64,000 nt of DNA from NCBI GenBank assembly GCA_023460175.1, contig JAEWRC010000166.1, positions 62,001 to 126,000 on the forward strand. Direction: 5' to 3'. Under the pieces are notes generated by a model, which saw only the letters and a list, made by a program, of their open reading frames with translations, made no database searches and was not told the origin of the DNA. The stretch comes from Actinomycetes bacterium. GTDB lineage: Bacteria; Actinomycetota; Actinomycetes; Mycobacteriales; Mycobacteriaceae. Below are positions 49,830 through 58,444 of this stretch, one piece after another (positions within the stretch are counted from its first letter, which is position 1; every line of letters begins with the position of its first letter). The position numbers were made by a program, and so were the translations under genes.

Positions 49830-50200
49830 GTTCTCCCTAGCTGTGTCAGCGGTGATCCGGGGGGCTCACCGAAGGGGTGTTCGCAGCAGATGTCACATCG
49901 TGACACCGACTGCCACATAAGAGAGGTCAATGAGATGTCCCACAGGCCACTCTTACGTTTCGCTCATCGTTTGCGACACGAGGAACATAACGGGGTGGGC
50001 ACTACCCGGCAACGCGAAGCGACGGGCGATGAGGGTGCGGCAGCGGGTGCCCAAAGTTTGCTGGAAAATTTTCCGCGTTGACAACACATGTTCCGACCTG
50101 CATGTACGGCAAAGTCGTGATAAGAGGAAGTGCGCCAGGCATTCTTCAGGGGTGAGTCGACTTAGGCGACCCTAATCCCCTAGTAGACAGGCAAAACCGC
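49830..50200. other. Non-coding upstream region of the porin gene
   Basis: 371 bases without a convincing gene. It is less GC-rich than its surroundings and contains the palindrome at 49891 and an AAAATTTT tract (near 50067). It may be a long leader or upstream activating region of the porin gene; short frames within it lack ribosome sites and coding character. Confidence 0.6.
49891..49905. promoter_or_regulatory. Palindrome TGTCAC-atc-GTGACA upstream of the porin gene
   Basis: Perfect 6-base arms lie 61 bases before the porin ATG. The half-site GTCACA is also the core of MtrA-type boxes. It is placed suitably for an operator in the porin leader or promoter; the factor is unknown. Confidence 0.5.
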
Positions 50201-50359
50201 TCAGGAATGATGCGGCGGCACGTTGTCGCGGAGCCACTGATCACGGCCGCGTTCATCGCGCGCGGCGTCCGGATCGCGCTCATCCGAGGACTCCTGCGGA
50301 ATTTCAATACCGAAGATCTTGTTAACTGTATTCCGGTCTTGGGGTGACGAACCTGACAC
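50201..50359 (-). CDS. 52-residue small protein with CRP-associated promoter
   Basis: GTG 50359 is preceded by GGGAGGAACT, a strong ribosome site. The product begins V-S-G-S-S-P-Q-D-R-N, continues N-K-I-F-G-I-E-I-P, then a charged helix-like stretch (D-E-R-D-P-D-A-A-R-D-E-R-G-R-D) and ends W-L-R-D-N-V-P-P-H-H-S. There is no signal or membrane segment and no Cys; it is hydrophilic and acidic to neutral. It is too short for common ORF cut-offs. A perfect CRP-type site lies 14 bases upstream and a 24-base palindrome further up, which argues that it is genuinely expressed. Family unknown; it is upstream of the porin gene on the same strand. Confidence 0.72.
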   Translation of the reverse strand: MSGSSPQDRNTVNKIFGIEIPQESSDERDPDAARDERGRDQWLRDNVPPHHS

Positions 50360-50373
50360 AGTTCCTCCCGTGG

Positions 50374-50389
50374 TGTGACCAAGATCACA
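50374..50389 (-). promoter_or_regulatory. Perfect CRP-type site TGTGACCAAGATCACA
   Basis: TGTGA-N6-TCACA, an exact match to the CRP consensus shared by mycobacterial cAMP receptor proteins (Rv3676/Crp). Its centre is 22 bases before the GTG of the 52-residue gene. So close to the start it would more likely repress or overlap the transcript start than activate that gene. Not palindrome by chance: all ten fixed bases match. Confidence 0.8.
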
Positions 50390-50412
50390 TGATGTCTATT
50401 TTCCCTGTTCAC

Positions 50413-50436
50413 GTGCATGTAACGCAATACATGCAC
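50413..50436. promoter_or_regulatory. Perfect 9-bp palindrome GTGCATGTA-acgcaa-TACATGCAC
   Basis: Eighteen of eighteen arm bases are complementary. The centre is 43 bp from the centre of the CRP site, about four helical turns, so two regulators could bind the same face. No T-run follows, so it is an operator rather than a terminator. Confidence 0.7.
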
Positions 50437-50467
50437 ACACGACCACAACTGTTACGAGAAAAGCAAA

Positions 50468-50493
50468 CGCCGGGGGCGCGAACACCCCCGGCG
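50468..50493 (-). terminator. Intrinsic terminator of moaB2
   Basis: CGCCGGGGG-tgttcgcg-CCCCCGGCG on the minus strand, followed by TTTGCTTTTC, 39 bases after the moaB2 stop. It separates moaB2 from the 52-residue gene and shows that the latter has its own promoter. Confidence 0.85.
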
Positions 50494-50531
50494 CGTCGGC
50501 CGACAAAAATGCGTTTGCTCAGATAACGCGT

Positions 50532-51026
50532 TCAGATCTCCAAACTCGACAGCTGCCCGATGACGTGGGCCGCCAGCGGGTTCAGCGTTGCCATCCCGTC
50601 GCGCACCGCCGCGCGCGAACCCGGCAGATTGACCACCAGGGTGCTTCCTGAGATTCCGGCCAGACCGCGGGAGACCCCCGCGTCCGAGATACCCGCCGAC
50701 AGCCCCGAGCCGCGCAGCGCTTCGGCGATCCCGAGCAACTCGCGGTCCAGGATGTCCAGGGTGGCCTCGGGCGTGACATCGCGCGGGGTGACCCCCGTGC
50801 CGCCCACGGACACCACCAGATCGACACCGCCGATCACGGCCGTGTTCAGGGCGTTCCGGATCTCCACCTCGTCGGCGGCGACCACCACGACGCCGTCGAC
50901 GACGAACCCGGCCTCGTTGAGCAACTCGGTGACCAACGGCCCGCTGTGGTCCTCCTCGCCATGCGCGGTCCGGTCGTCCACGACCACCACCAGCGCCCTA
51001 CCCACCAGCTCCACAGGCTGTTCCAT
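50532..51026 (-). CDS. moaB2: MoaB-type molybdopterin adenylyltransferase-like protein
   Basis: 164 residues from ATG 51026 (M-E-Q-P-V-E-L). MogA/MoaB fold with S-V-G-G-T-G-V-T-P-R-D and the D-D-R-T/D-H-S-G loop near the N-terminus. The family binds and adenylylates molybdopterin. It follows pepD in the mprA-mprB-pepD-moaB2 order (Rv0984). In M. tuberculosis it is part of that stress-induced operon, and MoaB2 there has been linked to sigma H rather than to cofactor synthesis; this is recollection, not visible here. Confidence 0.93.
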   Translation of the reverse strand: MEQPVELVGRALVVVVDDRTAHGEEDHSGPLVTELLNEAGFVVDGVVVVAADEVEIRNALNTAVIGGVDLVVSVGGTGVTPRDVTPEATLDILDRELLGIAEALRGSGLSAGISDAGVSRGLAGISGSTLVVNLPGSRAAVRDGMATLNPLAAHVIGQLSSLEI

Positions 51027-51097
51027 AGCTGTCACCGTATATCCGGCTGCGGACAGCGGGATGACGGGATCGGTCAACAACGGCGGCAGCTGCCTCG

Positions 51098-52480
51098 TCA
51101 CTGGCCCGCCTCGCCCAAGGTGACCTGCACCGATCCCGGTTTGCCGCCCTCGTCCAGATAGCTCACCGTGATGGTGTCGCCGGGCGCCTTGGACCGCACG
51201 GCCGCCACCAGGGCATCCGCACTGGCGATGACGCGGTCGTCCACCTTGATCACCACGGCGCCGCTGGGCAGCCCCGCGGCCGCCGCGGCGCCACCCTCGG
51301 TGACCTCGACGATCTTGGCGCCGTTGGACGTGGTGTCGTTGCTGACCTGGACACCCAGCGACGCGCGTGAGGCCTTACCGGAGCTGATCAGCTCGTCGGC
51401 GATCCGCTTGGCCTGGTCCACCGGGATGGCGAAGCCGAGTCCGATGGATCCGCCCTTGGGGCCGCCGACGGCGTCGCCGCCCAGCGTCGCGATCGCCGAG
51501 TTGATGCCCACCAGTTCGCCGTTCATGTTGACCAGCGCGCCCCCGGAGTTCCCCGGGTTGATCGCCGCGTCGGTCTGGATGGCGTCCAGCACGGTGTTCT
51601 GGTTGTTGGTGTCGCCGGCGGTCGAGACCGGGCGGTTCAGCGCGCTGACGATGCCCGTGGTGACGGTGCCCTCCAGGCCCAGCGGTGAGCCGATCGCGAC
51701 GACGTACTGCCCCACCTTGAGGTCGGCCGAGGATCCGATGGTGATCGGCGTCAGGTCGGACACGCCTTCGGCGCGCACCACCGCGATGTCGCTGAGCGGA
51801 TCGGTACCGACGACCGTGAAGGGCGCGGTACTGCCGTCGGCGAACGTGACGGTGGTGGTGGGCTTGGCGTTTCCGCGGTTGCGCGGGATCTGCGGGCGGT
51901 CGGGGTCCAGCGGCGCCGCGCCGGGGCCGGGCACCGGGCTGTTCGCCGCGGCCGACACCACGTGATTGTTGGTGAGGATCAAGCCGTCCGAGGTCAGGAC
52001 CACCCCCGAACCCTCCTCGTTCGCCCGGCCCAGGCTGGTCTCGAGCTTCACGACGCTGGGGACGACCTTCATGGCCACCTGCTCGATGGAACCCGCGGGC
52101 ACGTTGGCGGCCGGCACACTCGGGGCGGCGCCGGTCACCGTCGTCATGGTTGACGACGTCTGCTCGTCGGGCTGGGCCAGAAGTGCCACGCCGCCACCGA
52201 TTCCCGCCGAGACCGCCGCGATGGCCAATGCGCCGACTGCCAAAGCCGCTGTGCGGGAACCGCTCCGGGGCTTTGCCGGGCGCGGTACCGGCGCCTGCGG
52301 ACCGGGCCGGTAGGGGCCGTACTGTGGGCGCGGCTGCTGCGCGCTCTGCTGCGTGGCGTAGCGCCAGTCGTAGCCCTGCTGGTACGCGCCCGGATATGGT
52401 TGCGGCGCATGCGGTTCCCCGCCGGCACGCGGTCCGTGCTGGCCGTGCTGGTGCGGCGAGTACCTCGGGTCGTTCGTCAT
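51098..52480 (-). CDS. pepD: HtrA-like membrane serine protease PepD
   Basis: 460 residues. A ~75-residue Pro/Gln/Tyr-rich cytoplasmic region, one membrane helix (A-A-L-A-V-G-A-L-A-I-A-A, ~77-100), then a trypsin-like domain with His in T-N-N-H-V-V, Asp in D-I-A-V-V and Ser in G-N-S-G-G-A, and a C-terminal PDZ domain (~365-455). It degrades misfolded envelope proteins and modulates the MprAB/sigma E stress response. It lies 54 bases downstream of mprB and upstream of moaB2. Confidence 0.96.
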   Translation of the reverse strand: MTNDPRYSPHQHGQHGPRAGGEPHAPQPYPGAYQQGYDWRYATQQSAQQPRPQYGPYRPGPQAPVPRPAKPRSGSRTAALAVGALAIAAVSAGIGGGVALLAQPDEQTSSTMTTVTGAAPSVPAANVPAGSIEQVAMKVVPSVVKLETSLGRANEEGSGVVLTSDGLILTNNHVVSAAANSPVPGPGAAPLDPDRPQIPRNRGNAKPTTTVTFADGSTAPFTVVGTDPLSDIAVVRAEGVSDLTPITIGSSADLKVGQYVVAIGSPLGLEGTVTTGIVSALNRPVSTAGDTNNQNTVLDAIQTDAAINPGNSGGALVNMNGELVGINSAIATLGGDAVGGPKGGSIGLGFAIPVDQAKRIADELISSGKASRASLGVQVSNDTTSNGAKIVEVTEGGAAAAAGLPSGAVVIKVDDRVIASADALVAAVRSKAPGDTITVSYLDEGGKPGSVQVTLGEAGQ

Positions 52481-52534
52481 GTGTCCTGTGCTTGTCCTTC
52501 AAGTCAAAGCGCGGTCACAATGACCGGCTGTCCC

Positions 52535-54052
52535 CTACTTTGCCCGTGTCGACTGAGAATCCACTGAGATAACACTCTGTTGCGTTGGTGATTCGTTCCC
52601 ATTGTGCTCGCCGCCACCGTGCAGATCGAGGTGCGACACGGGCGGCAGTGGCGCGCCGGGAAGCAGCACGTAGATGGCGGTGCCCGGCGGATCGCCGCCG
52701 GGGACGGTGTCCTCGACGCGCAGCGCACCGCCGTGTTTGAGCACAACGTGTTTCACGATCGCCAGACCCAGGCCGGAACCGGGCATCGCGCGCGCCTCCG
52801 GGGACCGGTAGAACCGCTCGAACACCAGATGTCGATCGGCCACCGGAATGCCCGGGCCCCGGTCGGACACCACCAGTTCGGCGTGCGCGGGGTCCAGCTG
52901 CGTGAGCTTCAGTCCCACCCGGCCGCCGGACGGGCTCCACTTGGCGGCGTTGTCGAGCAGGTTGAGCACCGCGCGCGACAGTCCCGCCGCGTCGCCGTAG
53001 ACCTGCCACGGGGCGACGTCGACGTCGAACTCGATATCGTTGCGGCGCCGACGAACCCGCTCGAGGCACCGGTCCACCACCTCGGTCATGTCGACCGCCT
53101 CGTGGACCACCCCTCCGGCGTCGTCGCGGGTGAGGTCCACGAGATCGCCGACCAGGGTCGACAATTCCTCGATCTGACCGATGACGTCCGTGCGCAGATC
53201 GGCCATCTCCGACTCCGGCAGCGGCGGCGCACCGGGCTGCTGTGCCGCGATGAGCAACTCGACGTTGGTGCGCAGTGACGTCAGCGGCGTCCGCAGTTCG
53301 TGGCCGGCGTCGGCCACCAGTCGGCCCTGTCGCTCGCGGGATTCGGTGAGCGCGCGCAGCATCGTGTTGAACGCCTCGGTCAAGCGCGCCAGTTCGTCGC
53401 TGCCGAACACCGGGATGGGCCGCAGGTCGTCGGTGCGCGCCACTCGTTCGGCGGCTTCGGTGAGCCGGGCGACCGGACGCAATCCGGTGCGAATGACGAT
53501 GCCGCCCGAAATCGCCGCCACCGCAACGCCGATGCCGCCGACCACGAGCAGAACCCATCGCAGCTTGCTCATCACCGCGTCGGTGGGCGCCAAGCTCTTG
53601 GAGATCAGCAGCGTGCTGCCGTTGGGCAGATGCACCGCCAGGATCCGCTGGTCGGCCGCGGTGCGACGGGACATGAACAGCTCACCGCGGATGACGGCCT
53701 TCTCGGTGGCACCGATCGGCAGCGTCTGCCCTTCCTGGTTCGCGGTGTAGATCGAGCGGCCCGGGTTGATCAGCATCGCGTTGACGTCGGAGTACGCCGT
53801 GCCTTCGATGGCCTTCCCGGGATCGGCGGCCAATGACCCGCTGGCGATCAACAATTGGGCCCGGCTCTGCAACTGGTTGTCGATGTCGTCGTACAGCGCC
53901 GCGGCGACCACCGCGTAGACCGCGACCGCCATCAGGACCACGACCATCGCCACCATGGACATGGCCAGCAACATCACCCGCCACCGCAGCGACAGCGATG
54001 TTGTGGCCCGGAGTGGGGGGCGCTTGAGCGGTTGGGGTTGCAACAACGCCAT
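52535..54052 (-). CDS. mprB: Sensor histidine kinase MprB
   Basis: 505 residues. Two membrane helices (~27-50 and ~165-188) flank an extracytoplasmic sensor domain; then HAMP, the phospho-acceptor His251 in D-A-G-H-E-L-R-T-P, and an ATPase domain with N-L-L-D-N-A-A-K-W (N box), D-R-G-P-G-I (G1) and G-S-G-L-G-L (G2). Length matches M. tuberculosis MprB (504). It phosphorylates MprA under envelope and SDS stress and, with DnaK bound outside, stays silent. It is 13 bases after mprA. Confidence 0.97.
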   Translation of the reverse strand: MALLQPQPLKRPPLRATTSLSLRWRVMLLAMSMVAMVVVLMAVAVYAVVAAALYDDIDNQLQSRAQLLIASGSLAADPGKAIEGTAYSDVNAMLINPGRSIYTANQEGQTLPIGATEKAVIRGELFMSRRTAADQRILAVHLPNGSTLLISKSLAPTDAVMSKLRWVLLVVGGIGVAVAAISGGIVIRTGLRPVARLTEAAERVARTDDLRPIPVFGSDELARLTEAFNTMLRALTESRERQGRLVADAGHELRTPLTSLRTNVELLIAAQQPGAPPLPESEMADLRTDVIGQIEELSTLVGDLVDLTRDDAGGVVHEAVDMTEVVDRCLERVRRRRNDIEFDVDVAPWQVYGDAAGLSRAVLNLLDNAAKWSPSGGRVGLKLTQLDPAHAELVVSDRGPGIPVADRHLVFERFYRSPEARAMPGSGLGLAIVKHVVLKHGGALRVEDTVPGGDPPGTAIYVLLPGAPLPPVSHLDLHGGGEHNGNESPTQQSVISVDSQSTRAK

Positions 54053-54065
54053 CAGAACCTCAGCG

Positions 54066-54752
54066 TCACGGCGGCGTCTCGCGCAGCACGTAACCCACCC
54101 CGCGCACGGTGTGGATCAGCCGTGGCTCCCCTTCTGCCTCGGTCTTGCGTCGCAGGTAGCCGACATACACCTCGAGGGCGTTGCCCGAGGTCGGGAAGTC
54201 GAATCCCCAGACCTCCTCGAGGATGCGGCTGCGGGTCAACACCCGCCTCGGGTTCGCGATCAGCATCTCCAGCAGCGCGAACTCGGTGCGGGTCAGGCTG
54301 ATGTGCCGATCACCGCGGGTGACGTCGCGGGTGGCGGGGTCCAGGGTCAGATCGGCGAACGTCATCGCCATCGAGTCGGCCTGGTCGTCGCCGGTGGTGC
54401 GGCGCAGCAGGGCCCGCATCCGCGCCAGCAGTTCCTCGAGCGCGAAGGGCTTGGGCAAGTAATCGTCGGCGCCGGCGTCGAGTCCCGCGACGCGTTCGGA
54501 CACCGAATCGCGGGCGGTCAGCACCAGGATCGGCAGATCGTCGCCCGAGCTGCGCAGTTGCCGACAGACCTCAAGGCCGTCGAGCCTGGGCATCATCACA
54601 TCGAGGATCACCGCGTCCGGGCGATCCTCGGCAATGGCATTCAGCGCCTCGACGCCGTCCTCGGCAAGGCTGACGGAGTACCCATTGAAAGTTAGGGACC
54701 TGCGCAGCGACTCGCGGACGGCGCGATCATCATCAACGACAAGAATCCGCAC
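54066..54752 (-). CDS. mprA: Response regulator MprA
   Basis: 228 residues. OmpR/PhoB class: receiver with acidic pocket D-D-D (7-9), phosphoacceptor Asp51 in I-L-D-V-M-M-P and Lys in L-P-K-P-F, then a winged helix (~135-225) with V-G-Y-L-R-R-K-T and T-V-R-G-V-G-Y. It activates sigE, pepD and its own operon in mycobacteria. It is the first gene of mprA-mprB-pepD-moaB2. Confidence 0.97.
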   Translation of the reverse strand: MRILVVDDDRAVRESLRRSLTFNGYSVSLAEDGVEALNAIAEDRPDAVILDVMMPRLDGLEVCRQLRSSGDDLPILVLTARDSVSERVAGLDAGADDYLPKPFALEELLARMRALLRRTTGDDQADSMAMTFADLTLDPATRDVTRGDRHISLTRTEFALLEMLIANPRRVLTRSRILEEVWGFDFPTSGNALEVYVGYLRRKTEAEGEPRLIHTVRGVGYVLRETPP

Positions 54753-54814
54753 AGCAACCAGTGTTATCCCAACGCCTGAGACCAGGCTGAGAGGCGCGCC
54801 GCGGCGGGTTCAGG

Positions 54815-54988
54815 TCAGCGCTTGTCGAGATCGACCAGACCCAGGCGGGCGGCCTTGAGCAGGCGCCGCGGCACCTTGTGCTGCTGACCTGCGACAGTGA
54901 CGTTGACCAGGCCGGTGGCCTCGGTCTTCCACTGCGCGCGACGGCTGCGGGTGTTCGAGCGCGACATTCTCCGTTTGGGCACGGCCAT
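54815..54988 (-). CDS. rpmF: 50S ribosomal protein bL32
   Basis: 57 residues from ATG 54988 with AAGGAG upstream. Typical start [13 protein letters not shown] and basic body. It lacks the four zinc-binding Cys residues of the C+ form, so it is the C- form common in actinobacterial paralogue sets. It stands before mprA on the same strand but with a 62-base gap. Confidence 0.96.
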   Translation of the reverse strand: MAVPKRRMSRSNTRSRRAQWKTEATGLVNVTVAGQQHKVPRRLLKAARLGLVDLDKR

Positions 54989-55090
54989 GACGTGCATCTC
55001 CTTAGCTTTTGGGGACCCGAAGGCCAGTCGCGCAAACCCAGCGACGACAGTTGCTGATCAGGATAGCGGTTGACCTACGCGTGCCCCAAA

Positions 55091-55504
55091 TCAAGATTGG
55101 CGATAGTTGACGCGCATGGTCACCACACCGCCGACCGCGAGACTCAACGCGAACACCCCGAAGGCCACTGCCGCCGTGCTGTCCTCGATACGGCCGTGCC
55201 AGATCAGCCAGATGCCGAAAAGAAGCGAGCCGAGTATCGCGCCGATCAGCAGGGCCGCCTCCCTGCCGCTGTAAGCGCGCGGATCGCGGGCGTGCCGGCC
55301 GGGACCACGCACGGGCGGCACCGGAGCTTTCGCCTCACGAACCAGCGCAATCACCATCCCGACGGCCGCGACGGCGACCAGCCAGCCGATGATCGGCGAA
55401 CTGCGTCCGCGGCCGGTTTCGCTCAGCGGTTCGCTCATGCCGATCACCACGCCCAGCACCAGCCACAGCACGGCGAACGGTAGCCGTCCCCAGGGACTCA
55501 ACAC
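55091..55504 (-). CDS. Small integral membrane protein
   Basis: 137 residues with GTG start (V-L-S-P-W-G-R). Four hydrophobic segments in two pairs (~8-23, ~37-54, ~83-102, ~110-130), with a Pro/Arg-rich loop between the pairs (V-P-P-V-R-G-P-G-R). No motif I can name. It is divergent from the AtuA operon, with 82 bases between starts, and 102 bases from rpmF. Confidence 0.8.
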   Translation of the reverse strand: MLSPWGRLPFAVLWLVLGVVIGMSEPLSETGRGRSSPIIGWLVAVAAVGMVIALVREAKAPVPPVRGPGRHARDPRAYSGREAALLIGAILGSLLFGIWLIWHGRIEDSTAAVAFGVFALSLAVGGVVTMRVNYRQS

Positions 55505-55586
55505 TGCGTAAGTATGTCGCCCTCATCCCTTGACCCGGGACCGGCGGTACCGGGTAACGTGCCGAGGTGGCCGGCAAGGGTGAGGA

Positions 55587-57290
55587 GTGCGCGTGACGGG
55601 TGCGGTGCGCATCGGTAACTGCTCGGGCTTCTACGGCGACCGCCTCGCGGCCATGCGGGAGATGCTCGAGGGCGGCGAGCTGGACTACCTGACCGGCGAC
55701 TACCTGGCCGAGCTGACCATGCTCATCCTCGGGCGCGACCGGATGAAGAATCCCGAGGGCGGCTACGCCAAGACCTTCCTGCGCCAACTCGAGGACTGCC
55801 TGGGGCTGGCCCAGGACAAGGGCGTGCGCATCGTCGCCAACGCGGGCGGCCTGAACCCGGCCGGCCTGGCCGCCGCCGTGCGCGCCCTGTCCGACAAACT
55901 CGGCCTCGGTGTCCGCGTCGCGCATGTCGAGGGCGATGACCTGCTGGGTCGCGCCGCCGACCTCGGCTTCGGCGACGTGCTCACCGCCAACGCGTATCTG
56001 GGCGCCTGGGGCATCGTGGACTGCCTGCAGTCGGGGGCAGACGTCGTCGTGACCGGGCGCGTCACCGACGCCTCGGTGATCGTCGGCCCCGCCGCGGCGC
56101 ACTTCGGCTGGCGCCGCACCGACTACGACAGACTCGCCGGCGCGGTGATCGCCGGGCACGTCATCGAGTGCGGCATCCAGGCCACCGGCGGCAACTACGC
56201 GTTCTTCACCGAGGTGGCCGACCTCACCCACCCCGGTTTCCCGCTGGCCGAGGTGCACGACGACGGTTCCGCGGTGATCACCAAGCACCCCGGCACCGGC
56301 GGGCAGGTCAGCGTCGGCACCGTCACCAGCCAACTGCTCTACGAGATCACCGACGGTCGCTACGCCAATCCGGACGTGACCGCCCGGATGGACAGCGTGA
56401 CGTTGGCGCAGCGGGGTCCGGACCGGGTCGCCATCACGGGCGCCGTCGGCGAGCCGCCCCCGCCCACCCTGAAGGTGTCGCTGAACAGCATCGGCGGCTT
56501 TCGCAACACCGTGACCTTCGTCCTGACCGGGCTGGACATCGAGGCCAAGGCCGCGTTGGTGCGTCGCCAACTGGAGGCGGCCTTGCCGGTCCGGCCCGCG
56601 GAGTTGCAGTGGAACCTGGCCCGCACCGACCATCCCGACGCCGACACCGAGGAGACCGCGAGCGCGCTGCTGCACTGCACCGTCCGCGACACCGACCCCG
56701 CCAAGGTGGGGCGGCAATTCACCAGCGCCGGAATCGAACTCGCGCTGGCCAGCTATCCAGGCTTCCACGTCACCGCACCGCCCGGCGACGGTCAGGTCTA
56801 CGGGGTCTTCCGCCCCGGCTACGTCGCCGCCGGCGAGGTGCCCCACGTCGCGGTCCACGCCGACGGCACCCGCACCGACATTCCCGCGGCCGACGACACC
56901 CGCGAACTGCGCCCCGTCGACGACACACCGCTTCCCGAGGCCCTGCCCGACGTCCCGACCCGACGGGTGCCGTTGGGCTCCATCGCGGGCGCGCGCAGCG
57001 GCGACAAGGGCGGCAACGCCAACATCGGGGTCTGGGTCCGCACCGAGGAGCAATGGCGGTGGCTGGCCCACACCCTGACGGTGCCCGCGCTGCGACAGTT
57101 GCTGCCGGAGACCGCGGGCTTCACCGTCACCCGGCACCTGCTGCCCAACCTGTACGCGATGAACTTCGTCATCGAGGGCATCCTCGGCGAAGGGGTGGCC
57201 TACGGGGCGCGGTTCGACCCGCAGGCCAAGGGTCTCGGTGAATGGTTGCGGGCCCGCCACCTCGACATCCCCGAAAGGCTGCTGCCGTGA
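55587..57290 (+). CDS. AtuA-like protein (DUF1446, acyclic terpene utilisation family)
   Basis: 567 residues. An N-terminal AtuA/DUF1446 domain (~5-440) starts R-I-G-N-C-S-G-F-Y-G-D and contains V-V-T-G-R-V-T-D-A-S and A-T-G-G-N-Y. A C-terminal small domain (~455-560; A-R-S-G-D-K-G-G-N-A-N-I-G-V) is the AtuA-like ferredoxin-fold domain, often a separate gene, fused here. In Pseudomonas AtuA is needed for citronellol/geraniol breakdown, biochemical role unknown. It starts a run of six genes; its stop overlaps fadE13 by 4 bases. Corresponds to Rv0976c. Confidence 0.92.
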   Translation: MRVTGAVRIGNCSGFYGDRLAAMREMLEGGELDYLTGDYLAELTMLILGRDRMKNPEGGYAKTFLRQLEDCLGLAQDKGVRIVANAGGLNPAGLAAAVRALSDKLGLGVRVAHVEGDDLLGRAADLGFGDVLTANAYLGAWGIVDCLQSGADVVVTGRVTDASVIVGPAAAHFGWRRTDYDRLAGAVIAGHVIECGIQATGGNYAFFTEVADLTHPGFPLAEVHDDGSAVITKHPGTGGQVSVGTVTSQLLYEITDGRYANPDVTARMDSVTLAQRGPDRVAITGAVGEPPPPTLKVSLNSIGGFRNTVTFVLTGLDIEAKAALVRRQLEAALPVRPAELQWNLARTDHPDADTEETASALLHCTVRDTDPAKVGRQFTSAGIELALASYPGFHVTAPPGDGQVYGVFRPGYVAAGEVPHVAVHADGTRTDIPAADDTRELRPVDDTPLPEALPDVPTRRVPLGSIAGARSGDKGGNANIGVWVRTEEQWRWLAHTLTVPALRQLLPETAGFTVTRHLLPNLYAMNFVIEGILGEGVAYGARFDPQAKGLGEWLRARHLDIPERLLP

Positions 57291-58444
57291 GCATCTGGGC
57301 CACCCCCGAGCGGGATCAGCTGCGCAAGACGGTGCGCGGGTTCGCCGAGCGCGACATCCTGCCGCACGTCGACGACTGGGAGCGGGCCGGTGAACTCCCC
57401 CGCGACCTGCACCGCAAGGCCGCCGAGGCCGGCCTGCTCGGCGCCGGCTTCCCGGAATCGGTCGGCGGTGAGGGCGGCGACGCCGCCGACGCGCTGGTGA
57501 TCTGCGAGGAACTGCACGAAGCGGGCTGTCCGGGCGGGGTTTTCGCGTCGTTGTTCACCAGCGGCATCGCGGTGCCGCACATGGCGGCCTCCGGGGATGT
57601 CCGGCTGATCGACGAGTTCGTCCGACCGACGCTGCGCGGCGAGAAGATCGGCGCGCTGGCCATCACCGAACCGGGCGGCGGATCCGACGTCGGGCACTTG
57701 ACCACCCGCGCGGTCCGGGACGGCGACCACTTCGTCGTCAACGGCGCCAAGACCTACATCACCTCCGGGGTGCGCGCCGATTACGTGGTGACCGCGGCGC
57801 GCACCGGCGGGCCGGGGGCCGCCGGTGTCTCGCTACTGGTGGTGGAGAAGGGCACACCTGGTTTTCAAGTGACCCGGCGGCTCGACAAGATGGGCTGGCG
57901 TTCCAGTGACACTGCCGAACTGTCCTACACCGACGTCCGGGTTCCGGCGGCCAACCTGATCGGCGCTGAGAACAGCGGCTTCCTGCAGATCGCCGCGGCC
58001 TTCGTCTCCGAACGGATCGGCCTTGCCGCCCAGGCGTATTCGAGCGCCCAGCGCTGCCTCGACCTCACGGTGGCGTGGTGCCGGGACCGGGAGACCTTCG
58101 GGCGGCCGCTGATCTCCCGACAGGCGGTGCAGAACACCCTGGCGGAGATGACGCGCCGCGTCGACGTGGCGCGCGTGTACGCCCGGCACGTCGTGGAACG
58201 CCAACTCGCCGGCGGCCCCGACGCCGCGAACCTGATCGCCGAGGTGTGCTTTGCCAAGAACACCGCCGTGGAGGCCGGCGACTGGGTGGCCCACCAGGCC
58301 GTTCAGTTGTTCGGCGGGATGGGATACATGGCCGAATCCGAGGTCGAGCGCCAATACCGGGACATGCGGATCCTGGGAATCGGCGGCGGGACCACCGAAA
58401 TCCTGACCGGGTTGGCCGCCAAGACGCTTGGATATCTCCCATGA
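57287..58444 (+). CDS. fadE13: Acyl-CoA dehydrogenase (FadE13)
   Basis: 385 residues from GTG 57287, overlapping atuA by 4 bases. Three-domain fold: N-terminal helices, central beta domain with I-T-E-P-G-G-G-S-D-V (FAD) and T-Y-I-T-S-G, and C-terminal helices with F-G-G-M-G-Y and R-D-M-R-I-L-G-I-G-G-G-T-T-E. It desaturates an acyl-CoA with transfer of electrons to ETF. Substrate is probably a short branched acyl-CoA, by its operon. Overlaps accD2 by 4 bases. Confidence 0.93.
   Translation: MSIWATPERDQLRKTVRGFAERDILPHVDDWERAGELPRDLHRKAAEAGLLGAGFPESVGGEGGDAADALVICEELHEAGCPGGVFASLFTSGIAVPHMAASGDVRLIDEFVRPTLRGEKIGALAITEPGGGSDVGHLTTRAVRDGDHFVVNGAKTYITSGVRADYVVTAARTGGPGAAGVSLLVVEKGTPGFQVTRRLDKMGWRSSDTAELSYTDVRVPAANLIGAENSGFLQIAAAFVSERIGLAAQAYSSAQRCLDLTVAWCRDRETFGRPLISRQAVQNTLAEMTRRVDVARVYARHVVERQLAGGPDAANLIAEVCFAKNTAVEAGDWVAHQAVQLFGGMGYMAESEVERQYRDMRILGIGGGTTEILTGLAAKTLGYLP

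Noticed and set aside
49930..50175. 81-codon plus-strand frame in the porin upstream region
   Set aside because: No ribosome site, Cys/Arg-rich random composition, and opposite to the expected porin leader.
50146..50448. 100-codon minus-strand frame overlapping the 52-residue gene
   Set aside because: It has no ribosome site, runs through the CRP site, and its product looks random; the shorter GTG 50359 frame has a strong ribosome site and a more protein-like composition.
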